DNA of 64,000 bases from Oikopleura dioica (taxonomy: Eukaryota > Chordata > Appendicularia > Copelata > Oikopleuridae), in NCBI GenBank assembly GCA_907165135.1, contig OU015570.1:2445525-2509524 (forward strand). Reading direction: 5' to 3'. The notes below the pieces were generated by a model. That model made no database searches. It was given only the letters and a program-made list of their open reading frames with translations, and was not told the origin of the DNA. Below, piece after piece: positions 20,358-29,329 of this stretch (position 1 is its first letter; each line of letters begins with the position of its first letter). The translations under genes and the position numbers were made by a program.

Positions 20358-23300
20358 TTTCTCAGGTTATATCTTCTCCTTTGATGGGAACCATAAGTAA
20401 CATTTGAACAATCAAGTGGTGAGTGTATGAGCTCTCTAGAGCCCCAAAGTTCGTGAACTAATTCCTTGTTTGCTTTGGACAATGTGTCTAACTTTGAGAG
20501 TTTTAGCAAAATATTTTTTAGTTTATCTTCTAATTCTAGTTTAATAAGAAATTTACTATTCCGAAGTATTATTTTAGTGGTAAGGACTTCTTTGAGCTCA
20601 AAAACTGACTTGTACTGTCTCTTGATTACAAGATAAGGGCCTCTACTCGGAGTTCCGTGCCCTAGAATCGGCTTCGGATCTTTTACTAGCACAAAATCTC
20701 CGACCTCAATTTTCGGTGCGAGAAAAGGCTTTGTAAGCGAGTAGGCATCAATTTTCTCTTGTGCTATAAATGTTGAAAATTGTTCTTTTATCTCGAGGTA
20801 TTCCCTTAAGTCTGGGTCTATTGCCGGCGCTTTATCCAGGCGCAAATCCTCAAATTTAAGGCCTCTACTAATTCCGGCGAAAACTTGCATGGGACTATAG
20901 CCGTTTAGAGAAGATTTATTACTATGATTGTAATTTGTAGCGGCTAATTTCACAATGAATTCTATATTTTTTGTAGTTGGGTCGACCATTCTTATTTTAG
21001 CTCTCAGGTCGCGATGGCTTCGTTCCACCAAGTTGCTAGGTGAATTATAAGGACTTATTTTTAAGTGGTGTACATTTAGCTCTTTAAGGGCCTCTTCTAG
21101 ACTCGTCCCACAAAATTCCCCCCCATTATCGGTGAGCAAACGGGGCACGTGAAGAGTCGCACTTTCAACTCCCAAAAAACTTAACATCAAAACAAGTGCC
21201 GGACCTAGATCTCGAGGCTGTTTCGAAATGATTCTTTCTATCTGCAGGAATCTGGAAAACTCGTCAATTAATGACAAGAAAATGAACGCTCTATTCTCAA
21301 TTCTGAACTCAATACAGTCGGCATACAGAGTTTCTACTTTTCGAAGTGCTGGTTTTCTTGAGTAGTCACTCCTGTTAGTTGAGTATTTAGTAGGGCATGT
21401 TATGTAACAAGCAAGACATCCTTTGACTACTGAGTCCAGGATTGCCGTTTTTCCGGGAATATAAAGTGGCTCAGCCTTGATGATGGCATCAAGACTTTTG
21501 AGGCCGGCGTGCATGCTTGACACGTGAAAATGTTGGACAACTTCCCATGCAATATTTTTTGGGACCACTACAAGGGCTCTTCCAGAACTGTTCATCAAAT
21601 ACAGTAATTTATCATTTATTATATACTCTTTTTTGAAAAGCAAAAAGGGCCGATTTTCTTGGTTGTTTTTGAGGACATTTTTGCAAAAGTCGTCCTCTGA
21701 TTGGGCTCTTTTTAAGTAATCTATTGAAATAAGGGGACTACTGCTAGAAATTTGGACTAGTTCTTTTTGAGTTAAATTAATTTCGTGCTTTTGCGACTCT
21801 TCTTTCGGAGAGAATCCCTTTTTGAAATTCCTTGGATGGAAGATCTCTTTTGACACGATTTCCGATGATAAGTCCGTCCTCGAAAGAGAGTCGACGACTG
21901 AAATTAATTTGTCGCACCCTGGCAAATACCGAATTTCAAGAAGTGGAAAATCGCAAATGTCAGCGTAAGCTGATCGTGTACGCGTGCTTCCAGAACCTTT
22001 CAAACCGCCTGAATGATGAACTCCCTCTAAACTCCGATGATCAATAAATGCTATAACCTTCAGGCCTGTTGGCAGAATGTCTGAAAAATGTCTTAGCCCG
22101 TACTGTAACCCGATAACTTCCCGGGCGCGACTCGACAACAAGCTTTCTTGTTCACTAAGTCTTTTCGAAAAATAAGCCGCTATCGAAATTCCAGAAATTT
22201 TGTTGTCTCTGATTGTGCAATTGCCAACAACAGAGCCTGTTTTATGCTGGGAAGTATCAGCACAGATAAAAATGTAGCGATCATTACTGCCATCAACGTA
22301 TTCTAGATGATTAGTACTTATTCCCCCCTTAATTTTTTCTTTCACCGAATCTAGTGCGTCTTTTATTTCCTGAGTTAATTCAAAATTGCGACCTTTGCCG
22401 CACGATTTCGCAATTGGGTCTAGTAACGCGGAGATACCCTTAATATGGCGATTATAGTAATTGAAGGCTCCAATAATCCGCATCGCACCTTTAGCACTTG
22501 TCGGATATTCTAACTCTAAAAGTGCCTTGATCTTTTTCTCATTAACTTTAACCCCACTTTCGCTAATTTGATATCCTAAAAAGTCTGTTTCCTGCTTGAA
22601 AAAAGAGCACTTTTTTATTGCTACTACCAAGTTTTCGCCCGTGATCACTTTTAAAATGTTTTCAAGCGCCGCATTATGCCGCTTTACAGTAGTAACACAG
22701 ATAATATCATCCATGTAACCTAACAGGAAAAATTCTTTTTTCGGGCTTTTAATTTGATCTATTACTTTACTAATAAAACATTGAAATGTTGCTGGAGCGT
22801 TACTGAGACCTTGACTCATGCGGGTATACCTTAATTGTTCTGATCCAAATAAAAAACTTGTGATATCTCGGGATTTTTCAGTGAGCCCCAAGCTGTAATA
22901 TGCGTTGCGGACGTCGATAGAGATAAATACAATTTTTTCGCCTGGAAATTTGATTTTTAAATCTGAAATCGCGCCACTAATTTTTGTCATAATAACTCGA
23001 ATTGGGAGAATGGGGAACCTGGGCAAACTCATATTACTATTAACTGAACCACGATTCATTTTTCCCCCATTTGTTCCACTGTAGTTGTTGACAATTCTAA
23101 CTGTGTTATCCTTCTTTTTTACTGTCAAGAGCGGACTGTTCCATGCCGAAATACAGGGCTCTAATATTCCAGCTTTTTTCATTTCATCTAATTTCTTCTC
23201 CACTATTTCTACCACGTTACTGTCTGTTTTATATGGTCTTACGAAGATAGGTTCCATATCTTTATCTTTTAGACGAATCTCCGCCATAAATCTTGGCGTT

Positions 23301-24277
23301 AGTCCGCAGTCGCTGCTATGCCTGGAATAATACCAACTGAATTTGGCCAAAATTCTAAGTAATTGTTCCCGATAAGCGTTGGGTGCACCCTTAACTGCAA
23401 TTTCAACGTCCTTCTGGACGCAAATTCTTTTTACTAATTCGTCTCTTTGTTGTCTCCACTGGACTAGCTCCTTCTCGAGTGTCACTTTTTCGAAATTTGA
23501 GACATCTTTTACACTGACTAGAAAATTCAAGATTTTGTCTTCCTCCCAATTTTCAGAAAACTTATTTTTATTTCCACTACTTGGACTCAGTACAGTTGAT
23601 CCTTCTTCCAAAATGAAGGTTCTGTCTGAAACGTTGCTTATTTTAACCTGGTTGCCTGATGACTTTTCGGCATTCCAGTTTTTTCCCAAAATCAGCCCTT
23701 CTTTTTCTAATTCTTCAGTTAATTTCAGATTATTTAAATCTTTCATTTTAAATCTAGACGTTGGGAGGGCAAGTTCTGAATGTGGTTCAATCATAGTTAG
23801 AGCTCGCAGATAGACAGAGGATTCCCGAGTATCCACCGTTTTTCTTAAAAAATTTACCCCTAAATCATCCATTTTCCCGTCTTTTATTTTAGTTTTCTGA
23901 AATCCTTCTGACGAGTGTGAGATACAAATGTTTTTTGATTTGACGACTTGGTTACACAAAATATCCATGCCAATTATGGCAGGAATCCGAATATTTTCAT
24001 CCTCTAAGATGCATATTTCGCAGTCCGCAATTTCGTGATTGTCTTCTATTTTAATATTAACATTTATGGCTCTGTTAATTCTAAGCATCGATTTCTGTTT
24101 AACATTGCCAACTTGGTATTGTACTATCTCTTCATTGAATTTTGAACCTATACTGCGTCTATGTACATAGCTACTGTTTGATCCAGTATCGATCATACAA
24201 TCATTTAAATTTACAGAAACTATTTGACTACCGTTGTACTGGATCAGCTGTAATGAGCATGTTGGGATTTCGCCCAT
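20354..24277 (-). CDS. Pol polyprotein of element E (PR-RT-RNase H-IN)
   Basis: An intact 1307-residue ORF. Protease: MIDTGSNSSY at about residue 30 and IIGMDIL near 95. RT: entry at about residue 375, FISIDVRNAYYSL (motif A), RMSQGLSNAPATF (motif B), LLGYMDDIICV (YMDD near 521-524), then FLGYQIS. RNase H: CADTSQHKTG near 670 and FIDHRSLEG. Integrase: an HHCC zinc domain (H-x3-H ... GCLACY) at about 905-950, then core Asp, Asp, Glu at YADCIEF, LLTDNGGEF and NLVERSHRD (about 985-1082), and a C-terminal GPYLVIKR segment. Its stop overlaps the env start in an ATGA junction. The start is ATG 24277, shortly after the extended gag stop, suggesting termination-reinitiation or separate expression. 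All catalytic residues I can check are present. Confidence 0.92.
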   Translation of the reverse strand: MGEIPTCSLQLIQYNGSQIVSVNLNDCMIDTGSNSSYVHRRSIGSKFNEEIVQYQVGNVKQKSMLRINRAINVNIKIEDNHEIADCEICILEDENIRIPAIIGMDILCNQVVKSKNICISHSSEGFQKTKIKDGKMDDLGVNFLRKTVDTRESSVYLRALTMIEPHSELALPTSRFKMKDLNNLKLTEELEKEGLILGKNWNAEKSSGNQVKISNVSDRTFILEEGSTVLSPSSGNKNKFSENWEEDKILNFLVSVKDVSNFEKVTLEKELVQWRQQRDELVKRICVQKDVEIAVKGAPNAYREQLLRILAKFSWYYSRHSSDCGLTPRFMAEIRLKDKDMEPIFVRPYKTDSNVVEIVEKKLDEMKKAGILEPCISAWNSPLLTVKKKDNTVRIVNNYSGTNGGKMNRGSVNSNMSLPRFPILPIRVIMTKISGAISDLKIKFPGEKIVFISIDVRNAYYSLGLTEKSRDITSFLFGSEQLRYTRMSQGLSNAPATFQCFISKVIDQIKSPKKEFFLLGYMDDIICVTTVKRHNAALENILKVITGENLVVAIKKCSFFKQETDFLGYQISESGVKVNEKKIKALLELEYPTSAKGAMRIIGAFNYYNRHIKGISALLDPIAKSCGKGRNFELTQEIKDALDSVKEKIKGGISTNHLEYVDGSNDRYIFICADTSQHKTGSVVGNCTIRDNKISGISIAAYFSKRLSEQESLLSSRAREVIGLQYGLRHFSDILPTGLKVIAFIDHRSLEGVHHSGGLKGSGSTRTRSAYADICDFPLLEIRYLPGCDKLISVVDSLSRTDLSSEIVSKEIFHPRNFKKGFSPKEESQKHEINLTQKELVQISSSSPLISIDYLKRAQSEDDFCKNVLKNNQENRPFLLFKKEYIINDKLLYLMNSSGRALVVVPKNIAWEVVQHFHVSSMHAGLKSLDAIIKAEPLYIPGKTAILDSVVKGCLACYITCPTKYSTNRSDYSRKPALRKVETLYADCIEFRIENRAFIFLSLIDEFSRFLQIERIISKQPRDLGPALVLMLSFLGVESATLHVPRLLTDNGGEFCGTSLEEALKELNVHHLKISPYNSPSNLVERSHRDLRAKIRMVDPTTKNIEFIVKLAATNYNHSNKSSLNGYSPMQVFAGISRGLKFEDLRLDKAPAIDPDLREYLEIKEQFSTFIAQEKIDAYSLTKPFLAPKIEVGDFVLVKDPKPILGHGTPSRGPYLVIKRQYKSVFELKEVLTTKIILRNSKFLIKLELEDKLKNILLKLSKLDTLSKANKELVHELWGSRELIHSPLDCSNVTYGSHQRRRYNLRK

Positions 24278-24287
24278 TTTTACTCAT

Positions 24288-25979
24288 CCAAGTAGTTCCC
24301 ACGAAAGCTGGCACTAGATTGGTCTTCCTTTTGGGAATCATTATTTTTGCTTTCGTTTTGCAGAAAGTTTACATAGCGCTTGAATTTGAAACAATCTTTC
24401 TTGAAATGTCCAACTTTGCCACAGAAAAAACATTTTTTATCTCCATCGTATTTCCCCTTAAAACTAGGATTTTTATCTTTCTGGAACTGACGAGTCTGAT
24501 CAGAATTCGATTTACCTTCTTTACTATGGAATCTAGTGCCACCCTTATTTTCCCCTTTTCGGGCTCAAAAGAAGTTTTCTGAAATTTTTTGTCTTGGCCT
24601 GAACCCTTTTTGGAATTCTCAATATCTCTGATTCTTTTTCTACAATCTTTTTTCACGTGACCAAACTTTAAGCAATAAAAACACTGAATTTTTGATTTAT
24701 CCAATGCGTTGATCACGACACTACTGTCTCTTTTCATGTCTGTGAGTTTCTGAAGCAGATTAAGAGTATCAATTACGCCCATACTCTCGTCCCTGAGCTT
24801 GAAAATACTCTCATCCGTAACTTTCGGTGGCATCTTTTTTATGAATTCGATCAGAGTCAGCTCCTCAATGGCACTTGCTGACCGACAAGGCCATGCCCTT
24901 TCTGCCATTCCGAGCATTTTGTAAAATTGCTCAATAAGTGGTCGAGATGCTGAAATTCCGAATTTCTCCAAAGAGCTTTTTGCATCTAATGGGGTGAAAT
25001 TGGAGCATTCGTAAAAGGCGTTTAACAGAACTTCGCATGATAGAGTTCCACTTCGACTCATTTTTCGAATAAGTAAACTCTTCAAACTTGGTTCGACATT
25101 GGTTAGAATTTGGCTAATTTTGATTTGCTCGGACGTGATCCCCGCCAATTTACACTGAAAAAGTGCGTCTGCCATCCAATTAGATATATTTTTAAGTTTT
25201 TCGAATGTCATTTGCGACAAAGATATGCGGATTTTTGCCTGATCCTTAATTTCAATTCTAAACGCCGAAGAGAAGCTCTCGTCAAGGTTTGGTTGTCTTG
25301 GAGCTCGGCTCGGGGTAGCGTTTTCACTTTCCTCATAAAGTGATCTTTTAGGAAGTCGATCCGACATAAAATACGGAGTTGAAAATGGTAAAGGTGTGTC
25401 AGGGCTAATTTTCGGTTTTCGCTCAAAAGCTCCAGGCGTGGGCAACTCTTCCCTTTCTGGGGTTTCATCTCTAAAACCAACTTTTCTCGGGGTATAATCG
25501 GTTTTCACTACTGATTGGCTCAATTTTAATCTTGAAAATTCCGCAAGAAATGACTGGATAAACTGTCGTCCTCTTTCATTCGAAGTCCCAAATGTGCTAG
25601 GATCACCAAGGTTTTCTATGGTAAAAAAGGTTTTCCTTGCATCCCTACTTGCTAAATCTAACACAAGACTGTCTAATTCTCGAACATTATCTTGCCTTTC
25701 TTCATTTACCTTATAAGGGTCACTAACTGGGACGAGGCAGAGCATTGATTGCCCTGGAAAATGTATGGCACCAAAATCAATTGTGTCATTTTCCCCTAGA
25801 CCTAGGTCTTGAAGTGCTTCTAGCTGTTTTGATTTTCTTTCATTTTTAAGTTCTTTAAATTTTTTGTCATCAACAACAGATAAAATATATTTAATTAATG
25901 GTTGGTTTAATGATTCGAGGTCAACTAAATATTTCGGAACCCCCGTAAGCGTACCTTCATTTTTATCTTCTTCACTCAT
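24288..25979 (-). CDS. Gag of element E, with a candidate -1 frameshift extension
   Basis: The main ORF (25979-24369, 536 aa) has a charged N-terminal half, a capsid-like helical middle and a CCHC zinc knuckle CFYCLKFGHVKKDC at about residues 435-450. Beyond the knuckle its frame loses Gag character. In the -1 frame the sequence continues with Lys/Ser-rich residues and a second perfect knuckle CFFCGKVGHFKKDC, ending at a TAA at about 24288. The shift can occur at A-AAG-GGG (24552-24558 on the plus strand), which fits the X-XXY-YYZ slippery pattern in register. Either a programmed shift yields one- and two-knuckle Gag forms, or a one-base lesion separates them. The extended frame stops a few bases before the pol ATG. 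Confidence 0.8.
24552..24558 (-). promoter_or_regulatory. Candidate -1 slippery heptamer in gag of element E
   Basis: On the minus strand the heptamer is A AAG GGG, in register with gag codons GAA-AAG-GGG. Slipping back one base moves exactly into the frame that encodes the second CCHC knuckle. Confidence 0.5.
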
Positions 25980-26190
25980 AATTTAAAAATAATTATTCCC
26001 TTTCCTGGATTTTAAAAGATGATGAAGTGCATAAGTTAACCTGGATTTCTAGAACGCAAGAAGTTCTTAAAATTTTCTTACTTATTTTCCTATTCGAAGA
26101 AAAATAAAAATTCCTTTTTACTTGAGTCGAATTTTCGACCAACCTCTTCTTGAGGCGTTTCTACGCGTTTGTAGAATTTGAAGTTCTAAA

Positions 26191-26202
26191 CTTCAGTCAC
26201 CA
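26191..26202 (-). promoter_or_regulatory. Primer-binding site of element E
   Basis: Three bases inside the 5' LTR on the minus strand is TGGTGACTGAAG, starting with the TGG that pairs with a tRNA CCA end. The same TTGGTGACTGA follows the LTR-like copies of element C, so host and guest elements appear to use the same primer tRNA. Confidence 0.65.
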
Positions 26203-26205
26203 ATT

Positions 26206-26361
26206 TAATGGGACAAATTGTGAGTCTTGTAATTCCTAGATGAAGACTGGTTTATTCTTGGCGACGTGCGCTTTTAAATAACGTAAGAGTAAACAGTGAC
26301 AGGAGCGGCAGAGAGTGACAGTTAAACAGTAAAAATGCATTCAAGCACATTTTCTCCCATA
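26206..26361 (-). repeat. 5' LTR of element E
   Basis: Identical by eye to 14852-15007. It contains a TATTTAAAAGCGC stretch that may act as a TATA element on the minus strand. Flanked outside by CGCTC. Confidence 0.9.
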
Positions 26362-26509
26362 CGCTCAGACACGGTGCCAAAGGATGTTTTGGAATACATA
26401 AATATAATTGAGTGACTAGATCGCCCTGAAAAAGCAAAACTTTTTATGTGTCCAAACTCAGAATCTGTACTCAACAGTCTGAAATTTATTCTTGTCACCG
26501 TCGAAAACC

Positions 26510-26946
26510 GTTGACGGCGGGTTCACGTCTTTATAAAGAATGGTTCTGTTTCGCGAAGACGTGAACCCGCTTATATCGGCTTTATGGGCGGGTTCACGTC
26601 TTTGTCCGATATTCAAGAAAAAGAAATATGATAATTGTTCTTTTTTTCATCAAACGCTACCTTCAATTTTTGACTTTTTATCCTCGTAAGTTTCCTAGAA
26701 AGCAAGCGCGAAGTGCACAGCTACTTCTGAATTATTTTCTTGCGTATGAGAATATTTTCTGAGCTTTCGGATTCCATTTATAGATCTTCCTTTTTGTGAT
26801 AACGATTCTAGATAGAAAATTCCATCTGAACAAAGAAGAATTATTCTGTTTCGAGGGGCTTGAAAAAGAATGGTTCTTCGATAAATAGAACCATCTTTTG
26901 CGAAAAAGAATCATTCTTTATAAAGACGTGAACCCGCCGTCTACCA
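26510..26946. mobile_element. 437-bp MULE-like MITE in element C, 9-bp duplication
   Basis: The ends carry a 30-bp inverted repeat starting GACGGCGGGTTCACGTCTTT. The flanks are the direct repeat TCGAAAACC (26501-26509 and 26947-26955). GCGGGTTCACGTC is repeated inside in both orientations. A 9-bp duplication and long inverted ends suit Mutator-like elements, though assignment without a transposase is tentative. Confidence 0.75.
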
Positions 26947-26952
26947 TCGAAA

Positions 26953-27382
26953 ACCTACAGTATCCGGCTATGCTAGACACCGGAGGCTGCCGTACCTGTA
27001 TCAAAAGCGACCTTCCTTTCGTTCGAAAAACTCAAAATTCCGATGTTGAACTTATGTGTGCAAATAACGAGATCATAAAACCTAAACGATGTGCTCCAAA
27101 GAGGAACTTCAAATCAATTCACGTGACGGAAATTTTACATTGGATTGCTCCTTTTTGGTGGTTAACGATCTAAGTCTTCCGATCATACTTGGACTCGATT
27201 GCTTGAAAAATTTGTCCTTCAACGCCGGAGAAAATTACGTAGCACTCGAAAACCACAAGGTACATACAGTTTCTCCAGAGAACGCGTCAAGCCTTATCGA
27301 AATTTCGGCAATCATAGAAGTGGATCTTAAATCTGAGTCAGAAGCTGCTTCACTTGATAATTTCCGAAAATCACGCGAGTAA
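26953..27382 (+). pseudogene. Retropepsin region of element C, frameshifted
   Basis: MLDTGGCRTCI (catalytic DTG) at about 26971-27003 in one frame, then DLSLPIILGLDCL (ILGLD box) at about 27167-27205 in another. One frameshift near 27090-27130 separates them. Together they are the two landmarks of an aspartic protease, placed just before RT as in Ty3/gypsy pol. Confidence 0.7.
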
Positions 27383-27660
27383 AAACAATTTTTCTCCGCA
27401 GATTGGAAATTTTGGCGCCGCAACTCAAATCCAAAAAGCGATTCTTACTGAACTTACAGAAAATCATCGTTTCTTATTTTCAATGTCGAGTGACGATCTC
27501 GGAAAACTTCTCGGATTTAGATTTGCTTTACTGACTCACGACGAATCAAAAGCGAGCAACCAACCACCACGACCAATTCCAGTGCACATCCGAGACCAAG
27601 TTGAAAGCGAAATAAACAGTTGGAAGTCTTTGGGAATTATTGAAGAGACACAATAAAATA

Positions 27661-27993
27661 CAGTTTTTTATGGAATTTTTGGACATCAAATTTTTGGACA
27701 TTTTCTGCGCCGTATTTTTAAATTTTCTGTTATTTTTGCCAGATATGAAGTTTTTTCATATTAAAATCTTACTTTTTCTTTGAGAAAGATAAGATTGAAG
27801 GTTGATCTCGTACCCCTAAAACATTTTTTGTCTTTAGAAGAAGGATTAAACAAAGAATGATGGAGATTTTTCTCAAAAAAATTTTTTTAAGCGATTTGGA
27901 TGGGATATTTTTTTTGGCCGCGTGTATCAAATTTATGGACATTTTCGCGAAAATCTTGGGACAAAAAATGTCCAAAAATTCCATAATTAACTG
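27661..27993. mobile_element. MITE of the CAGTTTTTTATGGAA family
   Basis: Ends pair as CAGTTTTTTATGGAATTTTT (left) and the inverse of AATTCCATAATTAACTG (right), about 25 of 27 positions. TA precedes the left end; the right flank is TT, so the duplication is imperfect. The interior repeats TTTTTGGACATTTT. Related copies at 4796, 31310 and 56540. Confidence 0.7.
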
Positions 27994-28367
27994 TTATTTT
28001 GATAATAATTTTGATATTAATGATAATTTTGAAAAAGCCAGATTCAAGCATTAGAATAAGCCTTGATAAGAGAGGGTTAAATAAAATGCTTATCAAGGAC
28101 AGATATCCTCTTCCCCATATGCTAACTGTATTCAACAGAATTGGAGAAAAACTCACTTCCTGCGATGCTTGCTACATCAGTTCTCTCGATAATCACCGAG
28201 GTTACCGGCAAATTCAGTGTACAGCAGAAGATTTCCATAAATTGGCTTCTTCTTTTGGTAACAAGCATTATCAAGCGAATCGAATGGCATACGGAACTGC
28301 AACTGCGCCTAGTGCTTTCTCGCGAATAATGTCAAAATTGATGGATCATCCAAGTATTATATACTTA

Positions 28368-29069
28368 CAGTGAAACCCCAACTTAAGGCCACTTTTTGGA
28401 TGACAGCTAATTTGAAAAATGGCCTAAAGTTGGATAATTCTCCCACTAAGTTGGATGACGCTTAAAATTTTCTATTTCTGGAGTAAGGGACTGAATCATG
28501 GGAATGGAAAGAATCATGGGAAGAAGAAGGTCCGATCATTTATTGATGACAATGTGGTGGAGCATGATGACCTGGATATCAATGAAGAAGAGCTCGTGAA
28601 GAAGTCCAACGAAATCTTCATGAATATGAACCCAGCAATCATCAAGCGCTCATGGATCAATACTGGCCTCATTGACGAGAAAAAATAAGGAGGAGGATAT
28701 TATAGAAGTTGAAGATCTCGATGTTGCTAAAATGGTATAAGAGAAAGAAGAGGAAGAAAATCTGGTGGAGCATTTCTTGGCTTTTCAAATTGATGAAACA
28801 CGAGCTGCAACTCCGATGGAGGTTGAAGAAGTACCACAAGTTCAAGTGAGAGAAGATGCCGACGCTGAAAAGCCATTGACTTCAAAATCGCCAAAGAAGC
28901 AGCCGAAGATAACGAGTTTTTTATTAAAAAATTAATCTGCGATTTACTCACTGTAAATAAAAATTGAAAAAAAGTGGCCTTAAGTTGGATTTTTTTTTGG
29001 ATGACAGATTTCGGGGATTTTTCAAAAAAGTTGCCTTAAGCTGCTCGGCCTTAAGTTGGGGTTTCACTG
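28368..29069. mobile_element. 702-bp pogo/Tigger-like derivative inserted in the RT YxDD box
   Basis: TIRs CAGTGAAACCCCAACTTAAG...inverse, 23 bp perfect, with TA duplications at 28366-28367 and 29070-29071. The interior holds a coding relic: the plus-strand ORF 28455-28688 ends with an IIKRSWINTGLID-like segment followed by an acidic Glu-rich tail, as in the C-terminus of pogo/Tigger-type DDE transposases. The catalytic domain is missing, so it is an internally deleted copy. Subterminal GGATGACAG motifs occur inverted near both ends. Confidence 0.85.
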
Positions 29070-29329
29070 TAGATGATTTAATTTGTATTGACAGCGATTT
29101 TGACAGTCACGTGAGAACCTTGGAATTAATTCTGAAAAAATGTGAAAAGCATGCGCTCTTATTGAGCGCGAAAAAGTCTAACCTGTATATGCGCAAAACA
29201 GAATTCCTTGGTCACAAAATCTCGAGAGCCGGAATTCAGCCGACAGATTAACAAATCGATGCAATCAACAAAATTACAGTACCAACGTCAAGAAAGGAAT
29301 TAAAAAGATATCTAGGAATGGTCACTTTC

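Larger units (their letters stand above)
14852..26361 (-). mobile_element. Full-length env-bearing gypsy/errantivirus-like element E (11.5 kb)
   Basis: Bounded by two 156-bp LTRs that are identical by eye (14852-15007 and 26206-26361) and flanked by the 5-bp duplication CGCTC (14847-14851 and 26362-26366). On the minus strand it encodes Gag, Pol and Env in close succession, then a proline-rich ORF and a 278-aa ORF. A spliced ORF lies on the opposite strand. Identical LTRs and intact long ORFs imply very recent integration, and the element may still be competent. It sits in the Gag of element C. Env-bearing Ty3/gypsy elements are known in insects and in larvaceans; the accessory block is what sets this one apart. 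Confidence 0.9.

Noticed and set aside
28368-29069. The pogo-like insert acting as an intron in element C
   Set aside because: No GT-AG pair restores the RT frame, and removing AG...AC would leave a stop codon at the junction.
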